DNA from: Luidia sarsii
Lineage: Eukaryota > Echinodermata > Asteroidea > Paxillosida > Luidiidae
DNA length: 64,000 nucleotides
NCBI GenBank assembly: GCA_949987565.1
Contig: OX465109.1
Coordinates: 17,424,915 to 17,488,914 of the forward strand
Direction of reading: 5' to 3'
Shown here piece after piece: positions 21,889 to 33,296 of this stretch. Under the pieces are notes generated by a model. That model did not search any database. It worked only from the letters and a program-made list of their open reading frames with translations, and was not told the origin of the DNA. A program made the position numbers and the translations under genes. Position 1 is the first letter of the stretch; each line of letters opens with the position of its first letter.

Positions 21889-21999
21889 GAGAAGATAAAA
21901 TAAGAGAAAAAAAACCTCCCCCCCAAAAAAAAAATTAAAAAATAAACAAAAAATAAAACTACAAACAAATTTAAAAGGCAATAATGAAAACTGACAGTA

Positions 22000-22345
22000 A
22001 CTACCGGTATGAGTTACAATATTTGATATATTCACTGCCCACAAATTCTGTGCAGGATGTAAAATGTACAAAAATAAACCCAAAACAAAACAAAAAACAT
22101 AAAAGACTACAGCAATAAGAGAATGTAATTGTAAAGTTGATAAGCCACAAAAAAACAATCACAGTTTTTGTCCATTCCAAAATTTCACATAACACTGCCC
22201 AAAATTTAGTGCAGGATTTTGCAGGATTTGGGCAGTGGCGCACATCTAACAATATTGCAGGATTGTGTAGGATTTGGGTTATATGGGGCTTTTAACACTG
22301 AAGGATTGTAGGATCTTGCAGGATTTGGGTCAATGCACTACAAAA
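22000..22345 (-). mobile_element. GGATT-rich element, opposite end
   Basis: Reverse-orientation match to 37,108-37,330: GTGCAGGATTTTGCAGGATT, GGGCAGTGGCGCACAT, TGTGTAGGATTTGGG and CACTGAAGGATTGTAGG, ending at GGTGTGGGGAG. With 17,545-18,035 it would make one complete element. Confidence 0.65.
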
Positions 22346-22354
22346 AAGGTGTGG

Positions 22355-22608
22355 GGAGTTTTTTGCTAGCCCGCAGCAAGTTTTTACTAGCCCTGTATGA
22401 TTCATATTGAATTGCAGAAGGTTATTAGGTCAAGTAAAACAAATTATTAGTTTCTGCTTTATCATCCCCGCTTGTATCGTGTTTTGCCGCCACACCGCTG
22501 TCTACTTTTTACTAGTCAGCCGGGCTAGCAAAGTGGGTCATTTGACTAGCCTGCAGCTGTTTTTACTAGACAATGACCGTCGGGCTAGTGCTAAAGTCGA
22601 GCCCTGCC
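22355..22608 (-). mobile_element. CTAGCCCG repeat family, copy 1
   Basis: Dispersed ~250-280-bp repeat marked by GGGCTCGA(C/A)CTTAGCACTA, several GGGCTAGTAAAA blocks and AGTAGACAGCGGTGTGGC. It matches 29,260-29,535 and 53,156-53,437 in reverse orientation. Its end abuts the tRNA-like array. Confidence 0.8.
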
Positions 22609-24630
22609 GAGACCTCTGGATTGATGTACCAGCGCTCTCCCATCTTGACCGGGACTTGAACCCAAGACCTCTGGGTTAACGTACCAGTGCTCTCCCATCT
22701 TGACCGGGACTTGAACCCAAGATCTCTGAGTTAACATACCAGTGCTCTACCATCTGTACAGGGACTTGAACCCAAGACCTCTGTATTACTGTATGAGTGC
22801 TCTCCCATCTGGACCGGGACTTGAACCCGAGACCTCTGTATTAACGAACCAGTGCTCTCCCATCTGTACCGGCACTTGAGCCAAGACCTCTGTATTACTG
22901 TACAAGTGCTCTCCCATCTGGACCGGGACTTGAACCCAAGACCTCTGTATTAACGTACCAGTGCTCTCCCATCTGGACCGGGACTTGAACCCGAGACCTC
23001 TGTATTAATGTACAAGTGCTCTCCCATCTGGACCGGAACTTGAACCCGAGACCTCTGTATTAATGTACGAGTGTTCTCCCATCTGGACCGGGACTTGAAC
23101 CCGAGACCTCTGGATTAATGTACCAGTGCTCTCCCATCTGGACCAGGACTTGAACCCTTAGACCTCTGGATTAACGTACGAGTGCTCTCCCATCTGGACA
23201 GGGACTTGAACCCGAGACCTCTGGATTAACATACCAGTGCTCTCCCATCTGGACCGGGACTTGAACCCGAGACCTCTGGGTTAACATACCAGTGCTCTCC
23301 CATCTGGACCGGGACTTGAACCCGAGACCTCTGGGTTAACATACCAATGCTCTCCCATCTGGACCGGGACTTGAACCCGAGACCTCTGGATTAACATACC
23401 AGTGCTCTCCCATCTGGACCGGGACTTGAACCCAAGACCTCTGTATTACTGTACGAGTGCTCTCCCATCTGGACCTTAACTTGAACCCGAGACCTCTGTA
23501 TTAATGTACAAGTGCTCTCCCATCTGGACCGGAACTTGAACCCGAGACCTCTGTATTACTGTACGAGTGCTCTCCCATCTGGACCGGGACTTGAACCCGA
23601 GACCTCTGGGTTAACATACCGGTGCTCTCCCATCTGGACCGGAACTTGAACCCGAGACCTCTGTATTAATGTACAAGTGCTCTCCCATCTGGACCGTAAC
23701 TTGAACCCGAGACCTCTGGATTAACATACCAGTGCTCTCCCATCTGGACCAGGACTTGAACCCGAGATCTCTGGGTTAACATACCAGTGCTCTCCCATCT
23801 GGACCGGGACTTGAACCCGAGACCTCTGTTTTACTGTACGAGTGCTCTCCCATCTGGACCGGGACTTGAACCCGAGACCTCTGGGTTAACATACCAGTGC
23901 TCTCCCATCTGGACCGGAACTTGAACCCGAGACCTCTGGATTAACATACCAGTGCTCTCCCATCTGGACCGGGACTTGAACCCGTGACCTCTGGGTTAAC
24001 ATACCAATGCTCTCCCATCTGGACCGGGACTTGAACCCGAGACCTCTGGGTTAACATACCAGTGCTCTCCCATCTGGACCGGGACTTGAACCCGAGACCT
24101 CTGTATTACTGTACGAGTGCTCTCCCATCTGGACCAGGACTTGAACCCGAGACCTCTGTATTACTGTACGAGTGCTCTCCCATCTGGACCGGAACTTGAA
24201 CCCGAGACCTCTGTATTAATGTACAAGTGCTCTCCCATCTGGATCGGAACTTGAGCCCGAGACCTCTGTATTACTGTACGAGTGCTCTCCCATCTGGACC
24301 GGGACTTGAACCCGAGACCTCTGGGTTAACATACCGGTGCTCTCCCATCTGGACCGGGACTTGAACCCGAGACCTCTGGGTTAACATACCAGTGCTCTCC
24401 CATCTGGACCAGGACTTGAACCCGAGACCTCTGAGTTAACATACCAATGCTCTCCCATCTGGACCGGGACATGAACCCGAGACCCCCAGATGGATTAACG
24501 TACCAGTGCTCTCCCATCTGGACCGGGACTTGAACCCGAGACCTCTGGATTAACATACCAGTGCTCTCCCATCTGGACCGGGACTTGAACCCGAGACCTC
24601 TGGATTAACGTACCAGTGCTCTCCCATCTT
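22608..24630 (-). repeat. Tandem array of 55-bp tRNA-derived units, about 37 copies
   Basis: On the minus strand each unit reads CAGATGGGAGAGCACTGG (D-arm, box A side), then an anticodon-arm-like CTGG..TTAATCCAG, then GTCTCGGGTTCAAGTCCCGG (a complete T-arm with a box B consensus). This is a tRNA body without the acceptor stem, repeated head to tail at 55 bp. Variants occur mainly in the anticodon-loop region (GTTAAT, CAGTAAT, CATTAAT). The related family-2 SINE has the same head, so the array probably arose from it. Confidence 0.93.
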
Positions 24631-24639
24631 AAACCCGCT

Positions 24640-25540
24640 CTTGCGGTTCGTTCTGTTACCACATGCTCGATTTCTCCAAGTCATTGCTGCAAATTAAATC
24701 GCTCTATGGTTCAGCCGAGTTGTTGTCAGTCAGTGACGTGGGTCAGGTGGTGCACGTTTGATAATCTGCCGCTGTGCGCTACACAAATCGACGTGTCGGT
24801 CATTTTCCCGTCATACTCAATAGCTCTACAAAGTTAATTAATGATGATTTATCTCATAGACACACTTATTTTTTTCAACTCAGTTAGCATTGATCAGGAT
24901 GTCTACAATGCATAATCTTCGTAGAAACTTTTCCCCAATTTTTTTCCCTCCGTGAACAAATAATTGCGCGACTGAAATTGATCAGTATACTATGAAATAT
25001 TAGCAATGTGCTAGGGCCATTGGCTGTCGTACGTCATCAATACTTTTGAATATAATATGACAAAGGAAAAGGTGATATAAGTCGGGCTATGCATTTCCAC
25101 GCAATGGCCCACTCAATGTTGAGAGGTTGGAATTTTCCGTAAAAAGTTTTTTTTTTTTTTCCTTCTGAAATCATATCTTCAATGCAAATACTTTCAGGTT
25201 GTTTTCACAAAAATGAATGTTGTTAGTTACTATTAAAGTGATATTTACGTGCCTACACCTCACAGCAGAGTCAGAATTTTCAAAGCCTGTTTTCTTGCCT
25301 TTTGTAATTTTAACTCCATGGACCTAATTAATTAAAGGGAAGGGGGTATAGAGCTCTGCTATACACCAAAAGAAAGCTTACAATGTGGGCTTTCCAGTTA
25401 CCCAGTCTTGTATAACTTGATTTTTATTTTGCACAACTTATATCACCTTTTCCTGGAGCGGGTCACATGCATCAAACTGAATAATGCTACGAAAAAGTAC
25501 TGGTTACTCTGGCAAAGCATGGGCCATGGGATTCTGATGT
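24640..25540. other. No recognisable feature
   Basis: AT-rich sequence with a T12 run near 25,148. No coding frame or terminal repeats recognised. Confidence 0.45.
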
Positions 25541-25544
25541 TGAA

Positions 25545-25945
25545 TGAAGCACATATCCAATGAGTGTTTACCCTGCTTGACGTGATAAGCACTGAGTGCC
25601 CAGTGCTTTGCCTGATACCCGATGAAAAAAAATTCAGGCAGCTCGGGCGGGATTCGAACACGCGACTCCTGCTTTCTAGAGCAGACATTTTAACCACTTG
25701 ACCACCGAGCTGGTCAAGGTCGTGTGGCAGCTTTGAATAATGTATAGCGCTGGGTACGGCGTTGCATCATACATTTGAAGATATAACATGATGTTTGCGT
25801 CAAGGAGAATGTAATTCAATGTGGGTTTGCCATGCTCGACGTGATAAGCACTGAGTGTTAGTGCTTTTTGCCCGATGCCTGATTATGGAAACATTTCAAG
25901 CAACTAGGGTGGGATTTGAACCCGCGATTCCTGCTTTCTAGTATG
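25545..25945 (-). mobile_element. Family-1 SINE, two partial copies
   Basis: The minus strand shows the tRNA-Ser-like head (GGTCAAGTGGTTAA, CTAGAAAGCAGGAGTCG, GGTTCGAATCCCG...GAG) and body at about 25,560-25,740. A tail/linker and a second body plus head follow up to 25,945. The second head is interrupted in its anticodon arm by the adjacent LINE remnant. Confidence 0.75.
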
Positions 25946-26302
25946 GACTATCTATCTATTTCCATCAGGTCGGTTTCGGCCCCTGGTGACCATGTTGACA
26001 AGTAGCCTCCATGCTGATTTGTCCATTGTTGTTCGAATTGTCTCTATGGGGGGTCGGCCCACTCTTGCCAGAATGTTGTCCCACCATCTTGTTCTTGGTC
26101 TTCCGCGTCCCCTTTTGCCCTCCATCTTTCCTTGCATGATAATCTTTTCAAGGCTGTTGTCAGCTCTCATGATATGACCGAAGTAAGTCAATCTACCCTT
26201 ACCTATGAAGTTCAGAAGAGATTTTTTAGTGTTTACTTGATTCAAGACCCAGCTGTTTGTTTTCCTTGCAGTCCATGGAATTCGGAGAAGCCTCCTCCAC
26301 AC
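25946..26302 (-). pseudogene. RTE-like LINE reverse transcriptase C-terminus
   Basis: A continuous 116-residue frame with hallmarks of the C-terminal region downstream of RTE-clade reverse transcriptases: RRLLRIPWTARKTN, VLNQV, LTYFGHIMRA, GKRGRGRPRTRWWDNI and AWRLLVNM. The stop and a GATAGATAG-type 3' tail lie at 25,946-25,960, at the junction with the SINE head. The 5' part is missing. It acts as a target-primed retrotransposon in its family; here it is a scrap. Confidence 0.85.
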
Positions 26303-26334
26303 CCAAAGTCTGGTCTAGTCTGGACATTCAGTGC

Positions 26335-27925
26335 TTAATAGGTCAAGCAGGGCAATCCCTCATTGAATCACACATTCTCCTCGACGCAAACATCATGTTA
26401 TACATCTATGATGCAAAGTGGTACCCGCCGCTATACATTATTTGAATCTGCCACACGACCTCGACCAGCTCAGTGGTCCAGTGGTTAAGACGTCTGCACT
26501 AGAAAGCAGGAGTCGCGGGTTCGAATCCTGCCCGAGGTGTTTTCATCAGGCATCGGGCAAAGCACTGGGCACTCGGTGCTTATCACGTCGAGCAGGGGCA
26601 AACCCTCATTGAATTACATTCTCCTTGACTAACATGCTGTCTGAAGCAATTCAACCATTAATTGCCTTATATCTTCAGGGATCACACCCCGCTTTCCTTC
26701 AGATGCAAACAATCAATTGTTGTAAACCTGGCTACGGGAGCTTTCTAACAAATTTAAAAATCCACGGGTACATTAATCCAGAGGTCTTGGGTTCAAGTCC
26801 TGGTCCAGTCAAAGCTTTCTTTGCCAATTTTTAATAAACTGTGAAAGATCTGGCTTTAAAGGACACAGAATTTAACAGCTATATCGTATATTTATTGCAA
26901 CTAAATCACTCCAAACTGGAGGTAGATTGTTGCATGAACACGTGGAAAAAGGCCCAAAACAGTCAATGGCAAATGTGTTTTGATACATCAAACGTATCTG
27001 TAGACTGATTCACTCTTTCATTATGTATGTGTCTTGTACAGTACTTGCATGCATCTACGTGTAGTTTCTGATTGCTAAACATGTACGGTAGGTACACGCA
27101 TTGATACTTCAGCACTTCTCCTTTTTTGTGCAGAGGTTTTAACCACTTGACCACTGAGCTGGTCGAGGTCGTGAGGCAGATTCGAATAATTGTATGGCAC
27201 GTGTATATCTATGATACAACGCAGTATCTGCCACTATACATTATTCGAATCTGCCACATAACCTCAACCAGCTCCGTGGTCAAGTGGTTAAGACGTCTGT
27301 ACTCCAAAGCGGGAATTGAGGGTTCGAATCCCCCCCCCCCCCAGCTGCCTGAAGTGTTTTCATCAGGCATCGGGCAAAGCACCGGGCACTCAGTGCTTAT
27401 CATGTCGAGCGGGGCAAACCCTCTTTGAATTACATTCTCCTCGACACACGACACAAACATCATGTTACATGTATCTACTGTATAATGAAACGTGGTACCC
27501 GCTGCTGTGCATTATTCAAATCTGCCACGTGACCTCATCCAGCTCGGTGGTGAAGTGGTTAAGACGTCTGCACTAGAAAGCTGGAGTTAAGGGTTCGAAT
27601 CCCGCCCGAGCTGCCTGAAGAGTTTTCATCGGGCATCGGGCAAAGCACCGGCTGGGCACTCAGTGCTTATCACATCGAGCAGGGCAATCCCTCATGAATG
27701 ACATTCTCCTTCACGCAAACATCATCTTATAAATATCTATGATGCAAAGTGGTACCCACCGCTATGAATTAGTCATGGGTTCGAATCCCGCCCGAGCTGC
27801 CTGAAGTGTTTTCATCAGGCATCGGACAAAGCACTAAACACTCATCAGTGCTTATATCACGTCGAGCATGGCAAACCCTCATTGAATTACATTCTCCTCG
27901 ACGCAAACATTTTGCTATATCTGTG
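26335..27925 (+). mobile_element. Cluster of family-1 SINE copies
   Basis: Plus-strand heads at about 26,465-26,540, 27,265-27,340 and 27,535-27,610, with a body/tail copy at 27,775-27,925 and an inverted head at 27,131-27,200. Each complete unit runs head (GTGGTTAAGACGTCTGCAC, GGTTCGAATCC), then GGGCAAAGCAC, TCAGTGCTTATCACG, CAAACCCTCATTGAATTACA, ATGATGCAA and a linker TTCGAATCTGCCACA to the next head, a period of about 270 bp. One T-arm is interrupted by a C10 run at 27,333. Confidence 0.8.
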
Positions 27926-28500
27926 ACCCATAAAAAGACTGGAAAATGTCTAAGTACTAGCTGGTTATCACAAATGGAACACTTGGTAATACACCTCTCT
28001 GCACACTGCTAAAGCACCAATGCATGTACCTATATGTACATGTGTAGTAATCAGAAACTAGATGCAAGTTCTTTACAAGAAACGTGTGCTGAGTGAGTGT
28101 AAAAGACTACAGATACACGTTTGCTGTATCAAAACACATTTGCCATTGACTGTTTTGGGCCTTTTTCCACGTGTTCATGCAACTATCTACCTTCAGTTTG
28201 GAGTGATTTAGTTGCGATATATTTTATATATATACAATGTAGCTGTTAAATTCTTTGTCCTTTAAAGCCAGATCTTTCACAGTTTATTAAAAATTGGCAA
28301 AGAAAGCTTTGACTGGACCGGGACTTGAACCCAAGACCTCAGATGGATTAACGTACCAGTGGATTTTGAAATTTGTTTAAAAGATCCCGTAGCCAGATTT
28401 ACAAAATTGGGTTTTTTTGCATCTGAAGGAAAGTGGGGTGTGATCCCTGCAGATATATACTGCTGTTAATGGTTGAATTGCTTCTGACTGGCGCTCCTAC
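26641..28500. repeat. Long inverted repeat carrying family-2 SINE sequence
   Basis: Arms at 26,641-27,125 and about 28,015-28,500 are complementary along almost their full length, for example GGCCCAAAACAGTCAATGGC against GCCATTGACTGTTTTGGGCC. Each arm contains a tRNA-like half (GGTTCAAGTCCTGG at 26,790; its complement at 28,322) and the block ending AGGGATCACACCCC. The 890-bp interior holds family-1 SINE copies. Confidence 0.85.
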
Positions 28501-28539
28501 CTGGCAAAGACTAGTTGAATATTAGGGAGGCCAACATCC

Positions 28540-29241
28540 AAAGGGGCTTTCACACAAGACAAAATCCCCAGTGATTTCTCGAAAATTCCCGGGGAATTCA
28601 GTCGGTCTGTTCACATTAACAAAGAAATTCCCTGGGAAAAGCTTTTCCCCTGGCAATATTTACCCATGGTCGGGACTACAGGGCTCGAATTTCGGGGGGA
28701 AAAATTTGCTATTTTTAAAAGACCTGTGCCGTAACTAAGAAATAAAATCATCATCTTGCACGCAGTGAAAGGAATACCATGAGAAAATGCTGTTTACTTG
28801 TACTGTTAAATTTGATGCCACTTTCTTCATGGTGCAAGAAAAACATCACTAGACAGCCGGTCCAGTGCAGTCACACTCGGCACTAGACCGACGCTGAAAT
28901 CACTAGACTTGGTGCACGGTCTAGTGGATATTTCTAGCCCTGGAATAGTGTAGCAACTACGGTACATGTAGTGTGAACAACAGTAGGTTTTTACTTACTG
29001 TACCCCACCTTTTTGCGTCCGTGTGAGAACTGCAGAAAGTGCAGCCTCTGTTTACACATTCCCCGGGGATTGATTGCCAGTGTGAAATTCCCAGGACAGT
29101 AGGAAATACATGTAGTGTCTCCTGGAGTCCTGGAGTTACCAAATGGGTCCAGTGTGAATGGTTGCGGGGTTGATGGTGGGGTAAAAAATCCGGAGATTTA
29201 TTCCCCATGGATTGGCTCTGTAGTGTGAAAAGGGCTTTTAA
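28540..29241. mobile_element. MITE with AAAGGGGCTTTCACAC-type ends
   Basis: The left end AAGGGGCTTTCACACAAGAC and the right end TAGTGTGAAAAGGGCTTTT are complements over about 17 bp. CCCCGGGGAATT/AATTCCC(C)GG motifs recur inside in inverted orientation. It is interrupted by the MITE at 28,679-28,942. Confidence 0.7.
28679..28942. mobile_element. CAGGGCTCGAA MITE, nested copy
   Basis: Ends CAGGGCTCGAATTT and TTTCTAGCCCTG form the terminal inverted repeat. The interior (CCAGTGCAGTCACACTCGGC, GACGCTGAAATCACT) matches 44,190-44,503 closely. Confidence 0.8.
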
Positions 29242-29259
29242 GGGCTGGATAGCTCACAG

Positions 29260-29535
29260 GGCTCGACCTTAGCACTAGCCCGGCGGTCATTGTCTAGTAA
29301 AAACAGCCGCGGGCTAGTAAAATGACCCACTTTGCTAGCCCGGCGGACTAGTAAAAAGTAGACAGCGGTGTGGCGGGAAAAAATTATGCAGGCGGGAATA
29401 AGAAAGTAGAAACTAATCATTCATTTTACTTGACCTGATAACCTTCTGTTAAATTCAATATTAATTTGACAGGGCTAGTAAAACTTGCTACGGGCTAGTA
29501 AAAAAATCAATTTACTAGCCCGGTAGGCTAGTAAA
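29260..29535 (+). mobile_element. CTAGCCCG repeat family, copy 2
   Basis: CAGGGCTCGACCTTAGCACT, then CCCGGCGGTCATTGTCTAG, AGACAGCGGTGTGGCGGG and repeated GGGCTAGTAAAA. Nearly identical to 53,156-53,437. Confidence 0.8.
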
Positions 29536-29554
29536 CAAAAACCTTAAGCGCGAG

Positions 29555-29655
29555 GCTTGTGAGGCTCAGATTGAAGAGCACAGTTATTCCAGAGGTCCCG
29601 GGTTCAAGTCCCGATCAAGTCAAAGTTTAAAGTTCCCAGTCAGTTTTTCCTTTGT
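29555..29655 (+). mobile_element. Family-2 SINE fragment
   Basis: A tRNA-like stretch with GAAGAGCACAG, TCCAGAGGTCCCGGG and GGTTCAAGTCCCGATC, followed by the family-specific CAAAGTTTAAAGTTCCCAGTC. Confidence 0.6.
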
Positions 29656-30025
29656 TTGTTTGACTCAAAGTTTATAAAAACATCACAATTGAACCACCAG
29701 AAACGTACATGTAAACATGTGGTGGCATCACAGCGGTTGTATGGATAATGCGCCGGCATCTGGGTACTGGGCTCTAGTGGTGCGCCTTGCGGGATTTTCA
29801 CTATACCCGCATGCATGTAGTTCCTCGAAAAGCCTCCAGATAAGGTTCATACAATGGGGCATTGTTTCCTATGTACTTAGGCTAATCACTGGGGGTTACA
29901 GCTCGTTATCACAATCACCAGGCACAAATACACCAGTTTGCGATGAAATAATGAGCGACCATTGTGTCACACTTCTGTCCCCGATTTTAACAGACATGAG
30001 TATTTTCAGCGCTCACGTTAAGCCC
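29656..30025. other. No recognisable feature
   Basis: Spacer between the family-2 SINE fragment and the foldback zone. A 108-codon + frame at 29,717-30,043 has no recognisable domain. Confidence 0.4.
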
Positions 30026-31010
30026 GTTTCTCACTACAGCTAAAAAATGAGGGTCCTGTGCGACGTGAAACATCGATGTTGAAAAATCACAAATCTTGAG
30101 TATTGAGAAAGTAATCCCTTGTCAAGAAAGAATAAGGGTCGCGTGCTATGAAACACAAAGATCAAGACCTCCTTCAAAAAATCGCATCTATGTTAAACAT
30201 CACGCGGATGCATAGTGAGAAACGATTTGTGCGAAAAATAACAGTGTGACCCCTGCGCAGCACCACCCATGCGCAGACAGCGTTTAAGTATTCCGCACAC
30301 AGATTGCCGATGCATGTTTGTTATGGTCGCAAAGTAGCACCAGTTATTGTATGCAACGTGTGTGAGTATAGACCGGTCTTACTGACGTCACGTTGCTACT
30401 AGAAACAGCGAGATCCGCCATCTTGGAGTACACACAAGTATACGCTTTCGCTCGCACGTTTGTGTTCGTTTAACGTTACGTTAGTCATCATGGCGAATTT
30501 GAATGCTGCACGGTCTGCTTATTACAGTTCTCTCGACATTCTCGGCTTTATTGCTGGAATAGATCCGTACACAATTAACCCGCGACAACCCCCCTGCATT
30601 CCAGCGCAATAGTTAACCATCTTTCAACAAACAAGTACCTCCAATCCATGGTACAACCACAGAGGAATAAAAAGAGATTCCTCCATGGCACAACTAGTAA
30701 TTAATACTAGTAAAAAGTAGCAGTAGTAGTAGTACAACTACGACGAGTTCAAAACTTGCCGCCGTGCATGTGGAGTTGTTTGTATGCACAGCTGACTTAG
30801 TAACGGCGGTGACGTGCTAATGTGTGTTATCCAAGATGGCCGATAAACGAAACCGTGACGTCATTGGAGACGGGTCTATACAAGCTGTACGGGTAGCGGT
30901 CGGGTAGTATTTTTCAAACTGCTGAACTTGATGAGGGAGAAACAGCCAACGAAGTCTGAAGCCCTGATGACCACAGCCGGTAGAAAGCAACATTTTCTCA
31001 CAAATGAAAA
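30026..31010. mobile_element. Partial copy of the large foldback's right arm
   Basis: Segments 30,030-30,366 and 30,910-31,010 match the right arm at 35,755-36,125 in direct orientation, with shared blocks GAGGGTCCTGTG, AACATCGATGTT and GCTGAACTTGATGAG. They are separated by the MITE at 30,367-30,880. It abuts the left arm of the complete element in inverted arrangement. Confidence 0.75.
30367..30880. mobile_element. 514-bp MITE with TA duplication
   Basis: Ends TAGACCGGTCTTACTGACGT and ACGTCATTGGAGACGGGTCTA are complements (about 24 bp with mismatches), flanked by TA on each side, suggesting a Tc1/mariner-type mover. It contains GTAGTAGTAG low-complexity sequence near 30,720. It splits the partial foldback arm. 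Confidence 0.75.
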
Positions 31011-32451
31011 AAACAATGGTCCTTCGTTATTGCTGACAGTTGTCTAGTGCCTCAAGCCTTTGGTGATTTTTTAACAGACTTTCACGCTACACTACACACG
31101 TTCGTAACCGACGTCCCGTGTTGAGATGGCTTCGCAGTGCTCAAGCGAGGTCAATGGTCAGGATTGTTTATGCACTTCTTTACTGGTATGCTGCATATTG
31201 CTCATTCGTATTAAGCACAATACAACTACGAAAACCAGTGAAAAAAATGTTGCTTTCTACTGGGCTTTCTACCGGGCTTTATTCTTGGCCGTTTCTCTCT
31301 CATCAAGTTCAGCAGAACTAGCACGAAAAGGACTTCCAAGCGAGACTCCATCTTGTTTGCAAAATAACTGGCGGTACTTTGCAGCCATAACAAACATGCA
31401 TCAGCATTCTGTGCGTGGAATACTTAAACGTTGTCTGCGCATGGGTGGTGCCGCGCTTTAAACAGGGGTCACACGTTATTTTTCACACACATCGTTTCTC
31501 ACTACGCGTCCGTGTGATTTTGAACAACGATGCAACTTTTTTGGAGGAGGTCTGGATCTCGGGGTTTCGTAACACGGGACCCTCGTTTTTTCTTGACATG
31601 GATTCCTTTCTCACGACTCAGTTTTGTGATTTTCTAACATCGATGTTTGTCACACAGGACCCTCGTTTTTTTTAGCTGTAGCGAGAAACGGGCTCAAGAC
31701 CGCGTTCCCATCTGTTTTGGGAAAAAGGCAGATCAAGATCCAACATTTTTTATCTAACCGCAATAAAACCGCAAGTCACGTTCTCACTTGAACTTGATCA
31801 ATCTTTTCGAACGGAAGTGTCAAGTCAGGAAGGTCACTGACTTTGGTAGGGCATATGCGCTTGCCACCAAAAGCGCGCGCTCTGTGGCGGCACTGCATGC
31901 TGGGAGGGAATTTGCCGGGGTCGTACGAACGAAACCCATTTCTGGCATTTGCTTGACAATATCGCCATACGCAGCATTATTGCAACACGGTACCGTCTAT
32001 CTTGGCCTGTATGTATTGGCTCTTCCAAATGTCTGCAAACATTTCGTATTCTACCCTCTGACCATAGCCGCGAACATCGTTGTCACATTTGTCAGCTCCT
32101 GATTTGCTCTTGATCGCACTGGTCACTGTGGTCGCCATCTTGAATACGTCCCACGTGGAAGATAGGACTATTTGGAAAATGTATTTTTTTTCAAGACATT
32201 CACTCAAAATGAAGATATTGTGCGTGAACTACTTTCATTTCATTTCATTTTATTTCGGCATAATGTACAAATAACAAAAATACCAAACAGTAAAAACATT
32301 CGACAAAAGAAACAAATACAAGCCGGGGATAGCTCGAAAAAACCATATTGGCTTATTTCCATCGAGGTCCTTTGTACAAACAAATACACTATATTACATT
32401 ACCACATAAAATACCATAAAACAAAACCAAAAAATATTCATATTATACACT

Positions 32452-33285
32452 TTAAAAATTAGCCTGGGAGGAGAGATGCCTTTTGACTGCGTTTTTAAAC
32501 TGAGAGAAATTAACAGAATATTTAACATTATTGGAGAGTAAGTTCCATTCTGAAATTGCGGTATAGAAAAAACTATTGCACTCTGGCCCTTTAATTCTGG
32601 GAACAACGAAATTTGTCGTACTGCCTCTAGTAGAATGGTTGTGCAAATCGGAAACTTTAGTAAAATTACGACATATATAATCCGGAGCCGCATGATAGAA
32701 AATCTTATACACGTGATTTAGCTTAAGTTGGGTGACTCGATCTTTAACACTCAAAAAACCCAGTTTGTCAAGTTCCTCTTGGCCAATATGGGATCGAGAG
32801 TCCATGCTTAATATAAACCGAACTACCTTATTTTGAGTGACTTGCAAACGATTTTTCAATTTAACAGATAAAGCAGAAAACCAAGAAGAACAACAGTAAT
32901 CAAAATGACATTGGATGAGAGCAGAACAAAGCAATTTTCGAGATCTCTCATTCAAATAACTAGAATGTCTATAAAGAAAATGTAATCTGGCATTCGCCTT
33001 TCTCAGCACAAATTCGGCAATGAACTCTCCGGTTAAACTTTGATCGAGAGTTACACCCAAATATTTAACAGATTTGGAAGAGGTTAAGCTTATTCCATCA
33101 CAAAAAACCTTGAAATTTTCAATCCGACTCAATTTGATCTTCGATCCAAAAAGAATAACTTCCGTTTTTCCCAAATGTAACGACAATTTGTTGTCAATCA
33201 ACCATTGTCTACACGATTCCAGTTCTCTATTCAAATGATCCGCTATAACATCTGGATCTCTACCGGAAACAAACAGAGCGCTGTC
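32452..33285 (-). pseudogene. LINE reverse transcriptase, thumb and C-terminus
   Basis: It picks up in another frame with NADDSALFVSG (the catalytic Asp pair, ~33,270). An open run follows with CRQWLIDNKLSLHLGKTEV, ILFGSK, VKYLGVTLD, LIQCHFDYCCSSWF and the basic C-terminus ending QANF at 32,452. The first residue of the ADD motif is preceded by Asn instead of the usual Tyr/Phe because of the indel at the join. Confidence 0.88.
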
Positions 33286-33296
33286 GTCGGCATTAA

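Noticed and set aside
22608..24630. CRISPR-like regularly spaced repeats
   Set aside because: There are no unique spacers; the entire 55-bp unit is conserved, derives from a tRNA, and the genome is eukaryotic.
26465..26540. Functional tRNA-Ser gene
   Set aside because: The anticodon stem-loop is irregular, the long variable arm is absent and the unit is embedded in a repeated SINE body.
31118..31461. Open frames in the foldback arm
   Set aside because: The same frames are mirrored in the opposite arm (35,998-36,245) with stops; no domain.
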